From assembly GCA_964346355.1 (NCBI GenBank), contig CAYFUH010000010.1, positions 1-48,794 of the forward strand: a stretch of 48,794 nucleotides of DNA. The letters are read 5' to 3'. A program made the position numbers and the translations under genes. Positions within the stretch are counted from its first letter, which is position 1. Every line of letters begins with the position of its first letter. Below are positions 17,716 to 26,650 of the stretch, piece by piece. Under the pieces are notes generated by a model. It worked only from the letters and a program-made list of their open reading frames with translations. It made no database searches and was not told where the DNA came from. This stretch comes from UBA6115 sp964346355 (GTDB lineage: Bacteria; Bacillota; Clostridia; Christensenellales; Aristaeellaceae).

Positions 17716-17873
17716 GGATAATCTACAATATAATTTGTAAAATATAAATCGTAAAGGATATTTTGTGATGTTAAATATCGTATAAAACGTTTAATAATAA
17801 GAGAAATCAACCGTTTTAATGACTTGTCATAAAACAACCTGAAACAATTCCGTGAGTGTTTGTATAAAACAAA

Positions 17874-17897
17874 GATGAAGGCCGTTTGGCCTTCATC
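17874..17897 (-). terminator. Intrinsic terminator after the GH5-GH10 genes
   Basis: GATGAAGGCC and GGCCTTCATC form a perfect 10-bp stem with a 4-base loop. On the minus strand it is followed by TTTGTTTTATAC. It lies 24 bases after the GH10 stop and separates the long minus-strand unit from the GH67 unit. Confidence 0.8.
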
Positions 17898-17920
17898 AAA
17901 TGGGGGTATTGTCGTGATAT

Positions 17921-19426
17921 TTACTTGCCCTCAAAATCAATGATCGCGAAGAAAGCGGGCTTGGGCTGCCTGTTTCCATCAAACAGCAGCGGGAACTGGC
18001 TGGCTTTCCAGCTCAGGTTATCCGACACGCCCCAGGTGTGTACTGCGTCAATATGCTTCGCATAGTCGCGGAACAGGGACAGAATCTCGCCATACCGCCT
18101 GGCCTGGCGCTCATAGTTTTCATCCGTCGCGGCATCCACCAGGATGTCCAGCTCGCTCATGCGCAGCCGCAGTCCCAGGGCAATCACCTTGTCCATGGCT
18201 GTTTGCAATTGCGCCATGGTGGGGGTATGCAGGTGGTAGTGGCACTGGAAACCATGCCCGTCAATGGTGCCCTGCGCTTTTAATTCCTCAAGCAGTTTTA
18301 AGATGCCGTCCAGCTTGGGTTGGTAGGGGGTGGAGTAGTCGTTGTAATACAGCTGCATGCCTTTTGGCGCATGCCTTCTGGCGGATTGGAAGGCCTGGTG
18401 GATGAAGTCGTCGCCCACAATCTTTGTCCAGTTGCTCTGTCGCAGTTTGCCCGTGTTGTCATCAATGGCCTCGTTCACCACGTCAAAGGAGACAACCAGG
18501 CCGGGGAACTCCGTCTCCAGCGCTTCAAACACCAGGCGGATGTAGTTATCAAGGCGCGCCAGCATCACGTCCCGGCTCACATAGGGGCCGGTTTTGCTGT
18601 AATTCTCCCGGAAGAAGGCATCCGGTGTCTGGTTGTGCCAGACCAACACATGGCCGTGCACCTTGATGCCGTGGTTTTTGGCATAGGTCAGCAAGGGCCG
18701 CGCGGCGTTTAAGCGCACGGCGACCGCGGTCTGGTCATCCCGCGCCAGTTTCGCGCTTTCCAGCACGTCCAGCACATTATCCGGCTTCAACTCGTTGCCG
18801 TGGGTCATCATGTTAAACTGCGTGGCGTAAAAATCCATCAGTTCGGTGTTGATGGCTTCAATCTGCGTCACAGCGTTGCCAAAATCAAAATAGTCGGCGT
18901 ATACCTCTTTCAGACTGGGCAGCTGCGCGTCAATCATCGCGCGTTTGGACAGGGCTTTGAAGTTTTTGATCTGATAGGACAGCGTGGGCGCGCCCAGGGT
19001 TTCCACATACAGCACAAAGGCATCAAAATCCCCGGCGATGTATTCGGCGGACAGGGTGGTCCACTCGCCTTTTTTCACGTCGTGCCTGATTATATTGGTG
19101 TAGGTCTCGCGGCCGTCCTTGGTGTGCGCGGCGGAGAGGATGAAGGTGGCGGTATCCGCTTCGTCCTGATACACCTCTACCGCTACCTCATACGCCCTGC
19201 CGGGAACAAGCTTGAAATCCCGCCCGGTGGAGTTCCAATCCTGCGTACGGCCTGTAATTTTGATGCTGCCATCTACAATGGCAAGTTCCGCGCCGCCGGT
19301 GGAGCGCGGGTACCAGCCGTCAAAATTTACGTCCAAAATGGACATGTGATAATCCTCCTCCTCACCAAATGCTACTACGGGAACCATCAGGCACAGGGCC
19401 AGAATCAGCGGGATCATCCGTTTCAT
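17921..19426 (-). CDS. Secreted GH10 endo-1,4-beta-xylanase with N-terminal CBM22-like domain
   Basis: The 501-residue protein has a signal peptide (residues 1-21, cleavage near AFG), a beta-sandwich module at about 27-160 that resembles CBM22, and a GH10 barrel from about 165 to 495. Acid/base E319 is in VVNEAID and nucleophile E425 in MSELDI; HVLVWHNQTP and YYNDY are also diagnostic. It should cut the xylan backbone outside the cell and supply oligosaccharides for the transporters and GH67. The gene starts nine bases after the GH5 stop with GGAGG before the ATG, so the two secreted enzymes are co-expressed. A strong terminator follows. No dockerin or sortase motif is present. Confidence 0.95.
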   Translation of the reverse strand: MKRMIPLILALCLMVPVVAFGEEEDYHMSILDVNFDGWYPRSTGGAELAIVDGSIKITGRTQDWNSTGRDFKLVPGRAYEVAVEVYQDEADTATFILSAAHTKDGRETYTNIIRHDVKKGEWTTLSAEYIAGDFDAFVLYVETLGAPTLSYQIKNFKALSKRAMIDAQLPSLKEVYADYFDFGNAVTQIEAINTELMDFYATQFNMMTHGNELKPDNVLDVLESAKLARDDQTAVAVRLNAARPLLTYAKNHGIKVHGHVLVWHNQTPDAFFRENYSKTGPYVSRDVMLARLDNYIRLVFEALETEFPGLVVSFDVVNEAIDDNTGKLRQSNWTKIVGDDFIHQAFQSARRHAPKGMQLYYNDYSTPYQPKLDGILKLLEELKAQGTIDGHGFQCHYHLHTPTMAQLQTAMDKVIALGLRLRMSELDILVDAATDENYERQARRYGEILSLFRDYAKHIDAVHTWGVSDNLSWKASQFPLLFDGNRQPKPAFFAIIDFEGK

Positions 19427-19435
19427 GCTGCCCTC

Positions 19436-20641
19436 CTACCTTGAATACTGCACAAGGGCTTGGGCGATGTCGGGGTATCTAAACGCAAAGGTCTTGCGGT
19501 CCAGGATGCCAAAAACCTCCCCATCGCCGGAGAAGGCATGGTTGTCCCACCAAAAACAGCTAAAGCCGCGCGCGCGCGCCAGGGCAACATACACCGCTGT
19601 AAAGTCCACGCGGGCCTGCAGGTTGCCGCCCTTGTCACGGCAGCCAAACTCCCCAATCACAATGGGGACGTTTTGCGGGGTGAACTTGTCATACAGCTGG
19701 TTCATGAACTTGGCGATTTCTTCCACATCAAAGGGGTTATCCGCCTTGAAGTTGTCGCGGCTGCCCTTTTCCTTGGGGCTTTGCAGCGCGAAATCATAGG
19801 GGGTATAGGCATGCACGGACAGGAGCAGCCGGTCATTGACGCCGCCGGTATCCGCGGGCATCAAAAAGTCATCATGCAGGCAGCCCTGGACGGAGGCGGC
19901 ATAGCCGGGCACCAACAGATAGCGGGAGGTGTTGTTGCCGCCCGTGCCGCGCACGATGTCCACAAACACCTGGTTTAACTCGTTGATGCACTGCACAGCT
20001 TCAGCAGAACGCGGGTCATTGGGGTCCAGGTTCCATTCAATGGGTGTGCCTGCCAGACGCGGCTCGTTCATGCTTTCCATGATCAGGTGCTCGTCATATT
20101 CCACAAACACAGGGGCAACCTGCTCCCAAATGGCGGTCAAATAGCGCTTGGAGTTGTCCAGATGCGCTTTGTCCGGGTACAGATAACCCTTTTCGATGTC
20201 GTGATGGGTGTTGATAATGACAAACAAGCCCTCTGCCAGCGCCATGTCCACCACTTCCTTTACCCGCTCAAGCCAGCGCTTTGAGATGCGGAAATCATCT
20301 CCCGATACATGGTTGTGCCAGGAGATGGGGATGCGCACAGCCTTAAAGCCCGCGTCCTTCAACGCTTTAAATACCCTGGCGTCCGTCTTCACGCCCACCC
20401 AGGCACTTTCATAGTCCAGCTCATCCTTCAGATGATGGGCGTTGCTGGCGTCAAAGGTGTTGCCCAAATTCCAGCCCACGCCCAGCGCCTCCACAAAGCG
20501 GAAGGAGTCCAAATCGGGCAGATCTTTTTTTGCGAATGTCAATTCCGGCAGCATGATTTCCTCCTCAGAAAGACCGGCTGCTACCATGCTGGTCAGGAGT
20601 ATGACGGCCAGCAGAACCAGAACAATGGGTTTGTTTTTCAT
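19436..20641 (-). CDS. Secreted GH5 endoglucanase-like glycoside hydrolase
   Basis: The 401-residue protein has a signal peptide (about residues 1-22) and a GH5 barrel. GVGWNLGNTFDA near 54-65, acid/base E193 in MESMNEPRL and nucleophile E331 in IVIGEFGCRDKG are all present. This pattern fits the GH5 subfamilies with endoglucanase activity (subfamily 2 or 4 type), but xyloglucanase, mannanase or lichenase activity cannot be excluded. There is no CBM or dockerin. The gene follows a terminator-like hairpin after the second solute-binding protein gene, so its level is probably lower than that of the transporter unless the hairpin is read through. RBS GAGAGG is five bases before the ATG. Confidence 0.92.
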   Translation of the reverse strand: MKNKPIVLVLLAVILLTSMVAAGLSEEEIMLPELTFAKKDLPDLDSFRFVEALGVGWNLGNTFDASNAHHLKDELDYESAWVGVKTDARVFKALKDAGFKAVRIPISWHNHVSGDDFRISKRWLERVKEVVDMALAEGLFVIINTHHDIEKGYLYPDKAHLDNSKRYLTAIWEQVAPVFVEYDEHLIMESMNEPRLAGTPIEWNLDPNDPRSAEAVQCINELNQVFVDIVRGTGGNNTSRYLLVPGYAASVQGCLHDDFLMPADTGGVNDRLLLSVHAYTPYDFALQSPKEKGSRDNFKADNPFDVEEIAKFMNQLYDKFTPQNVPIVIGEFGCRDKGGNLQARVDFTAVYVALARARGFSCFWWDNHAFSGDGEVFGILDRKTFAFRYPDIAQALVQYSR

Positions 20642-20676
20642 AACAGCCTCTCTTCTTCAAATGTTTCTTTTAAAAA

Positions 20677-20702
20677 GCGGGATGGGGAAGCCCCCATCCC
20701 GC
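20677..20702 (-). terminator. Strong terminator or attenuator inside the long unit
   Basis: GCGGGATGGGG and CCCCATCCCGC form a perfect 11-bp stem with a 4-base loop, followed on the minus strand by TTTTTAAAAG. It lies between the second solute-binding protein and GH5, so some transcripts should end here. Confidence 0.8.
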
Positions 20703-20723
20703 GGATACAAATTACAGTTTGGT

Positions 20724-22103
20724 TTATTTCGCGTTCACAGCGTCCAGTGCGGCCTGCCAGACGTTCTTGGATTCCTCCAGCTGCTCAGACACCGTGCGCC
20801 AGCCGTTGCGGCCGTAGGTGTTCCAGTAGAACTGCTCGCCTAAGCTATAGCCGGGCACCATGTTGTGCAGGAAGGTTTCGCCGTGCTCCGGCATGCGCAT
20901 CATGGCAATGGTCTCGTCCACGCTGCGGGCGTCGGAGAACATGTTGTAGTAGCTGCTCTTCCAGTCATCCTCGTCGTCATAGCCGGGGGTTGGGTCGGTG
21001 AACAGGTCAAAAGCATAGGCAATCTTGGCTGCCCGCTCCGCGTCGTAGTTGGCGGGAATCACATAGGTGTTGTCAGACAGCACAGTTTTGTAGGTGGTGC
21101 CCTTGGGGCCCACCGGGAACATCACAAAGCCGTACTCGTCCTTCATGTTCTCCCTAAGGGTGGCTTTGAAGTAGTCCTGGTGGATGGTCATGGCGACGTC
21201 GCCGTTGATGAAGGCGGTAAAGGTCCAGTCCCACTTGGCGCCTTCAGGCTGGGGCATCTCATAAGTCTTGGACATCTCCACAATCCAGTTGGCGGCTTCC
21301 AGGAAGGCATCCTCGCCGGTGGCGTTGTAGTAATTGCCGTTTTCATCCATCTTCACAAAGGCCGCACCGTTGGAAGCCAGGGCCACGTTGATGGCGCCGT
21401 TTTGCTGGCTGGCGGTGGCGTACACGTCAATCACGCCGTCGTTGTCGGTGTCCCGGGTAATCTTTTTGCACAGCTCTTCATAGGCTTCCCAGGTCCAGGT
21501 GCCGTCTTTTTGCATGTCATACAGGCTCTCCGGGTCCACGCCGGCTTCTTCCAGCAGGCGTTTGTTAAACCATATGCCGTCCCGGGGTTCGGACACGATG
21601 GGCCGCATGCCATAGACGGAGTCACCCTTGCTTGTCACGGTTTTCACGCTCTGGTTCCATTTGGCCTCGGAGAAATCAAACGCCTCCAGGGTGGACAGGT
21701 CATACAGGAAGCCGTTGGCCATGGGGGTGGCCAGCACCTCGGGGCGCATGATGAGAACGTAGTTCTCGGGGCCGCCGGTGGTGACGAAGTTGGCCAGGAA
21801 ATCCGGGTTGTCATCCCAGCCAGAGACGGCCACCTGCTTGATGGTGAAGTTGTAGGTTTCCTGAATCCACTCCAAGTATTCCGCAGTGGCTTCCTCCTGG
21901 GCGGTTTCAGGCTCGGCAACTTCACCGCTGCTCCACCAGTCGCCAACGATCACTTCAATGCCGCCTAAGTCCAGCTTGTTGCCGTCCTTGTCAGTGCGGA
22001 TTTCGATGGATTCGCCGTAGCTGAACTCGTGGGTTTCAGCGGCGGCTGCCAGCAGGCCAAAGGCCATTGCCAGCACAAGAACCAATGCCAGGGTCTTTTT
22101 CAT
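20724..22103 (-). CDS. Extracellular sugar solute-binding protein (family 1), second of the long unit
   Basis: The 459-residue protein has a signal peptide (MKKTLALVLV start, cut near residue 22 in AAA-ETH) and no lipobox cysteine. The mature region has the bilobed binding-protein features, for example GIWFNKRLLEEAGVDP near 165-180, a WTWEAYEELCKKI helix and a late LFTDPTPGYDDEDDWKSS segment rich in acidic and aromatic residues. The gene follows the MalG-type permease at 22158 by 54 bases and serves the second permease pair. The RBS is AAAGGAGG. A small hairpin precedes it and a strong terminator follows. The ligand is unknown; a glucan or xylan oligosaccharide is inferred from GH5 and GH10 downstream. 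Confidence 0.88.
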   Translation of the reverse strand: MKKTLALVLVLAMAFGLLAAAAETHEFSYGESIEIRTDKDGNKLDLGGIEVIVGDWWSSGEVAEPETAQEEATAEYLEWIQETYNFTIKQVAVSGWDDNPDFLANFVTTGGPENYVLIMRPEVLATPMANGFLYDLSTLEAFDFSEAKWNQSVKTVTSKGDSVYGMRPIVSEPRDGIWFNKRLLEEAGVDPESLYDMQKDGTWTWEAYEELCKKITRDTDNDGVIDVYATASQQNGAINVALASNGAAFVKMDENGNYYNATGEDAFLEAANWIVEMSKTYEMPQPEGAKWDWTFTAFINGDVAMTIHQDYFKATLRENMKDEYGFVMFPVGPKGTTYKTVLSDNTYVIPANYDAERAAKIAYAFDLFTDPTPGYDDEDDWKSSYYNMFSDARSVDETIAMMRMPEHGETFLHNMVPGYSLGEQFYWNTYGRNGWRTVSEQLEESKNVWQAALDAVNAK

Positions 22104-22126
22104 GATAGGTCCTCCTTTATTATATC

Positions 22127-22142
22127 ACCCAGTCATCTGGGT
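22127..22142 (-). other. Intercistronic hairpin before a solute-binding protein gene
   Basis: ACCCAG and CTGGGT pair over 6 bp with loop TCAT, in the 54-base gap between a permease stop and the binding-protein start. There is no T-run. It resembles the hairpin at 13891-13910 in position. Confidence 0.45.
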
Positions 22143-22157
22143 AAATATTCGGGTTTT

Positions 22158-23165
22158 TTAGTCCTTCAGCCCGGTGGCGCTGATGGATTCAATGAACCAG
22201 CGCTGGGCGAAGAGGTACAGCACAATCAGGGGGGCCACCACCACCAGGACGCCTGTGGAAATCATCTGCATGATGTAGCCCACCGGGGGTGTGGTGATGC
22301 CCCGCCGGGTGGACACATAGGTGCGCAGGCTTTCCGCCATGCCGGACAGCCGGATGGACAGGTACTGGGTGTTGGCGGTGGGCAAAAACAGCCGGGTATA
22401 GAAAACGTCCGTCCATTGCCACACAAAGGCAAACAGGAAGCAGGACACCAGGATGGGCACGGCCTGGGGCAACAGCACCCGAAGGAAGGTGCCCAGGGTG
22501 GAAGCGCCGTCCACATAGGCGGCTTCCTCCAGGGAATAGGGGATGGATTTGAAATACTGCCGGATCATGAAGATGTACAGGCCGTTTTTCAAACCCATGG
22601 CAGTAGCGCTGAGCATCAGGTAGGGCAGGGGAGAGCCCTTCAGGTTGATGGGCCCGCCGGTTAAGCGGGTGAAGATGCCCAGGACGTCAAAATAGCGGAA
22701 GTGCAGGTAAAGGGAGGAGGAGATGGTCTGGGGCGGGATGACAATCACCAGCACCACGCAGGCAAACCAGAAGCGCTTGAAGGGAAACTCAAACCGGGCG
22801 AAGCCGTAGCCGGCCAGGGTGCTGGCGATGATTTGCAACAGGGCTGTCACCAGGGCGATGAGGGTGGTGTTGATGAGGGAAGTGTTCAGGTTTAACAGGT
22901 GGGCGGCCAGGGTGTAGTTTTCCGTGGTCAGGTTGCGGGGCACCACGATGATGGTGGTGTCATAAAGGTCCTTCTCCATCATGAAGCTGACGGAGATCTT
23001 GTCCAAAATGGGCTGCAAAATCAGGAAACACAGGCCAAACAGCATCAGGAAGCGCAGCAGGGAGCCAAACTTTTTCTTGCTCTCCTGGCGCAGCAACAAT
23101 CCGCCGGATTTGCGGTTGCGCGCAAAGAAGCCGTCCTGCTTCAATCCTGTCACTTGCTTATTCAT
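22158..23165 (-). CDS. Carbohydrate ABC transporter permease (MalG-type), second pair
   Basis: The 335-residue membrane protein has an N-terminal polar extension of about 35 residues (with RNRKSGG and RQESKKKFG), then six transmembrane segments. The EAA loop reads LEEAAYVDGASTLGTFLRVLLP. The N-terminal extension is longer than in most MalG-type permeases. The ATG overlaps the upstream permease gene by eight bases, so both are translated together. It should form the channel with that permease and take substrate from the binding protein at 20724-22103. Which sugar is moved is unknown. Confidence 0.9.
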   Translation of the reverse strand: MNKQVTGLKQDGFFARNRKSGGLLLRQESKKKFGSLLRFLMLFGLCFLILQPILDKISVSFMMEKDLYDTTIIVVPRNLTTENYTLAAHLLNLNTSLINTTLIALVTALLQIIASTLAGYGFARFEFPFKRFWFACVVLVIVIPPQTISSSLYLHFRYFDVLGIFTRLTGGPINLKGSPLPYLMLSATAMGLKNGLYIFMIRQYFKSIPYSLEEAAYVDGASTLGTFLRVLLPQAVPILVSCFLFAFVWQWTDVFYTRLFLPTANTQYLSIRLSGMAESLRTYVSTRRGITTPPVGYIMQMISTGVLVVVAPLIVLYLFAQRWFIESISATGLKD

Positions 23166-24066
23166 AGTGCTTCACCCCCTGCCTGATGATGAAGGCGCTG
23201 ATGGCGATCATGGTGATGGCCACCGCGAAATAAATCCAGGATAGGGCAGAGCTAAAGCCGTACTTCAGGTTGATGAACATCTCCTCGTGGATCTTTTCCA
23301 TAATCAGGTTGTCCGTCTTCATGAAGAAGTCGATGATGGTGTAGATCATGTTGACAATCAGCAGCGGGCTGATGATGGGGAAGGTGACCATCCAGAAGCT
23401 CTCCCAGGCGGAAGACCCTTCCATCTCCGCGGCTTCGTACATGCTGCGCGGGATGGTTTGCAGGCCTGACAGGAAGACCACAATCTGAATGCCCGAAGCC
23501 ATGACGATGTCATACACCGCGGTGATTAAATTGTTTACCACTTCCAGTGCCGGTGTACCCACGCCGGAGGCGGACAGCAAGCCAAAGAGGGCATTGCCAA
23601 AGTTGATGTTGTTGGATTGGGTGATCAGCTCCTTCATGCCGATGATGAGGGAGTTGTCCGTCTCAATGCCCACTAAGACGCCGGAGGACAAAATGACCGG
23701 CAGGAAGAAGATGGCCCGCGCCAGTGCCCTGCCCTTGAACTTCTGGTTGAGCAAAAGGGCAATCATAAAGGCCAGCACCATGGTGGCCAGGGAGTGCGTC
23801 ACCATGCGCACCACCTCATCCACCAGCATCTGGTTAAAATCCGGGTCGATGGTGAAGGCGTAGATATAGTTGTCCCAGCCAACACCGGTTTTTACAATGC
23901 CCTGCTGCGCGCTTAAGCTGACGCTTTGAAAGCTCATGATGAAGGACTGGATCATGGGCGCCACCATAAAGGCTAAAAACCCAATGATGAAGGGGGAGAT
24001 GAACAGATAGCCCGAAATGGCGCGCCGGGTCCTGATGGTTCTGTGGCCTCTTCTCTTCACGCTCAC
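23158..24066 (-). CDS. Sugar ABC transporter permease (MalF-type), second pair
   Basis: The 302-residue membrane protein begins with a very basic stretch (VKRRGHRTIRTRR) and has about six transmembrane segments. The EAA loop is MYEAAEMEGSSAWESFWMVTFP near 205-225, where glutamate replaces the more usual aspartate before glycine. A GTG start at 24066 overlaps the stop of the DUF5696 gene (GTGA), and GGAGGG lies upstream. The gene is therefore in the same translational chain as the DUF5696 protein. It is the first permease of the second pair. Confidence 0.9.
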   Translation of the reverse strand: MSVKRRGHRTIRTRRAISGYLFISPFIIGFLAFMVAPMIQSFIMSFQSVSLSAQQGIVKTGVGWDNYIYAFTIDPDFNQMLVDEVVRMVTHSLATMVLAFMIALLLNQKFKGRALARAIFFLPVILSSGVLVGIETDNSLIIGMKELITQSNNINFGNALFGLLSASGVGTPALEVVNNLITAVYDIVMASGIQIVVFLSGLQTIPRSMYEAAEMEGSSAWESFWMVTFPIISPLLIVNMIYTIIDFFMKTDNLIMEKIHEEMFINLKYGFSSALSWIYFAVAITMIAISAFIIRQGVKHYE

Positions 24067-26642
24067 CGCCTGCTCCCTCCTTCCAGTACATGATAGCTGC
24101 GGGCTGATACCAATTGCCCGTCCACGGTTTGGTCCTCACTGCCCAGGTTGACGGCAACGCGGGTGCCGTCCTCATACGTGGTGATGGTGACCTCGCCCTT
24201 AAGGCACTCATAGTGTGTGATCGCCTGGTGGAAGGTGTGCCCCAGCGCCTGCTCGTATTGCTTGATGATCTCCTTGGCTTCCTTCTCCCACAAGGCGTAG
24301 GAGGCGCCGTAGTACTCAGAATAGGTGGTGTCGTGCAGCAGCAGCGGTTCCTCCGCCATGAATACGAAGGACAGCCCCGCGCCGCGCTGGGCGCTCAGCA
24401 AAACTTCCTGCTCCCAGTCGCCGGTTAAGTTGATGGGCTTGCCGGTGTATTCCACCAGCCCGTGCAGCGCGATGTGGATGAAGGGCACGGCTTCGTCCAT
24501 GATAAAATAGGGGACGCCGCGCAAATCGGTATTGGTCACCAGGTCCGCGTGCTCCAGCGCGTACAGGTTGCCGCCGCGGATCATCACGCCCAGGCCGTCC
24601 TGCTTCACGCGCGCTTGCTCGGTGGTTTGCAGACCGGCCACCTCATCCCGTGTGACGGTCTGCTTGGGGTTATAATCCGCGCTCAGCAGCGCGCCTACGT
24701 CCTCATAGCTGACGCCGTCAGCGTGATAGCGCTGGGCAGCAGATGCCAGGTTGCGCATCATCTCAAGGGATACCTCGGGCTTGAGCAGGTAATAGGGCTG
24801 GTCCTCCTCTTCCTGGGTGCCATACCAGACGTTGGAATATTGGTACAGCCGGATGGTTTCCCGGGTAGTAAACCGCGCGGCGTCGCGCAGGGGCAAAAAG
24901 CCTTCAATCACGCCGGAATCCAGGGCAAAATTGGTGATGCCGTTTAAATACAGCCTGGCGCCGGTGTCCTTGACATCCTGCACCATTTGCTCAAAATCGC
25001 CGGTGGTGCCCAGCTGGGAGATCAGCTTGTCCTTTTTGAGGATGGTCTGTTTGATGCCGCCGTTCATCCAGCCCGACAGGCGCACATGCAGCCGGCTGTC
25101 GGTGGCGCTTGCAATATCTTTGACAATCCCTGCAGTCTGCTGGTAGCTGGTCAGGGAAATGGGCAGGGAGACAGGCAGCCCGCCGCGCTGCTGCACCTTG
25201 TCAATGGCGCCGATGATCTCAACAGCAAGCGGTAGCCCCTCATCGGTAATCGGCACAAGCCCGGGATAGCGCTCCATCAAATAGGTGCGGTAGGCCTTCG
25301 CCAGGGTGACGTAATCATCCGTGGGCAAAAAGCGGTAGCGCTGGGTGATGGCGCCCTGGGGCAGGGCCTGTTCGTACATATAGATGGTTTCGGTGGTGCG
25401 GTCCGTCACTTTGAAGGCGTCTGAATGCAGCAGGTTAAAGCTGGCGCTGGCTGTGTTATAGCTGTTTCCGCGCCCCGCGATGTCGGCGGAGAGGGAGGCG
25501 TTGGCCGCCTGGTCCTCCATCATGCACAAAAAGGCGCTCCCATTGTTGACCATGGCAAACATGGGGAAACGGGCATTGGTTTCATGCACCACAGCGCTGC
25601 GGTAGCTGGCATAGTCCCAGCCATACACGTTGGCGAAATAGCCGTTTTGCCGGATTTTTCCGTTGTTGAAGCGAATCAGCCCGCCGCCGCCCTCCGGCAT
25701 AAGCATGTATCCCGTGTCCTGTGTGCTGCCCGCGCCAAAATTAGGCAGGATGTTAAGCCTGATGGGCGGGAAATCGGCGGTGTAGTTGATGCTGTCAAAG
25801 GGGACTTCTACCAGGAAGTCGGGTCCGTTTAGACGGTAGATGACGCTCACGTTGAAGATGGCGGCCTTGCTGCTTAAGGCAGTGCCGGTATCCGCCTGGT
25901 CCTGCTGATAGTCCTCATAGGTGTAGCCGATGGACTCAAACAGGCCTTCAAACTCCTCCTTCAAGAAGTCCTTCACATTATCGCGCAAGGCGTAGACGGC
26001 GCCTTCTTCCAGCTTGGGGTATTTGCCAAACAGCTCCTCCCGCTGGTTTTCCTTGATTTTTTCAGGGTCATACTTGCGGTAGCTGTCCAGCACCTTGCGG
26101 CTTTGCTGGCGGGTCAGTCCGGACAAAAAAGCCTCCATGCGCTCAACCAGAATCACCTCCGGGATGAAGTAGGCGCGCGTGATGCGGCCCAGCGTGTAAT
26201 CCACGCGGATTTCATCCGCATTGGCTGTGATTTCATAGACCTGGTTTTTGATGGAATATTCAAAATTGTCATACAGCGTGCGCACGCCGTTGTCGGTGGA
26301 ATAGGTGAGCGCCAGGGTGGACTGCAGCAGGTTTTTGCTGCCGGCCAGGGCGATGGGGTCGCGTGCGGCATCCTCCGGCACAGCGCGCCAGACATGGCCA
26401 TCTGCCTTGGTGGTGATGGTGAAATGCGTGGTATCCGCGTCCAATTCCAGCTTTAAGTGCTCGTTTTCCAGCACATGCACACTGCCGGGCTCTTCCTTGT
26501 AAAAGGCGGCGCTAATGTCCGTGTCGCCGTCTGCGGTATCCGTGCGCCCATACAAAGCCCAGCCGAGCACGGCGATGCCGGCAATGGCCAGCAGCGCGAA
26601 CACAGCTTGCAGGATTCGTTTTTTCGCGGACGACTTCTTCAC
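24063..26642 (-). CDS. DUF5696 domain protein, membrane-anchored, possible glycoside hydrolase-like barrel
   Basis: The 859-residue protein starts with a basic head and one transmembrane helix (about residues 9-31) that is not followed by a convincing cleavage site, so it is probably anchored with the bulk outside. Residues from about 55 to 430 are beta-rich; residues from about 450 to 800 alternate strands and helices like a TIM barrel (RLHVRLSGWMNGG, ARLYLNGITNF, GVSYEDVGALLSADYNP). I recognise it as DUF5696-like, whose function is not established to my knowledge. Candidate catalytic acids are in YEDVG and DEAVPF, but this is inference from spacing in a barrel. It sits between a Yip1-family protein and the second permease pair, overlapping the latter by four bases. 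A role in trimming the cargo at the membrane is plausible. Confidence 0.7.
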   Translation of the reverse strand: MKKSSAKKRILQAVFALLAIAGIAVLGWALYGRTDTADGDTDISAAFYKEEPGSVHVLENEHLKLELDADTTHFTITTKADGHVWRAVPEDAARDPIALAGSKNLLQSTLALTYSTDNGVRTLYDNFEYSIKNQVYEITANADEIRVDYTLGRITRAYFIPEVILVERMEAFLSGLTRQQSRKVLDSYRKYDPEKIKENQREELFGKYPKLEEGAVYALRDNVKDFLKEEFEGLFESIGYTYEDYQQDQADTGTALSSKAAIFNVSVIYRLNGPDFLVEVPFDSINYTADFPPIRLNILPNFGAGSTQDTGYMLMPEGGGGLIRFNNGKIRQNGYFANVYGWDYASYRSAVVHETNARFPMFAMVNNGSAFLCMMEDQAANASLSADIAGRGNSYNTASASFNLLHSDAFKVTDRTTETIYMYEQALPQGAITQRYRFLPTDDYVTLAKAYRTYLMERYPGLVPITDEGLPLAVEIIGAIDKVQQRGGLPVSLPISLTSYQQTAGIVKDIASATDSRLHVRLSGWMNGGIKQTILKKDKLISQLGTTGDFEQMVQDVKDTGARLYLNGITNFALDSGVIEGFLPLRDAARFTTRETIRLYQYSNVWYGTQEEEDQPYYLLKPEVSLEMMRNLASAAQRYHADGVSYEDVGALLSADYNPKQTVTRDEVAGLQTTEQARVKQDGLGVMIRGGNLYALEHADLVTNTDLRGVPYFIMDEAVPFIHIALHGLVEYTGKPINLTGDWEQEVLLSAQRGAGLSFVFMAEEPLLLHDTTYSEYYGASYALWEKEAKEIIKQYEQALGHTFHQAITHYECLKGEVTITTYEDGTRVAVNLGSEDQTVDGQLVSARSYHVLEGGSRR

Positions 26643-26650
26643 AGGGCCTC

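Noticed and set aside
20865..21968. Long plus-strand frame opposite the second binding-protein gene
   Set aside because: The real gene on the minus strand has a signal peptide, RBS and family motifs; the opposite frame is a by-product of the high GC third-position bias and has no recognisable domain.
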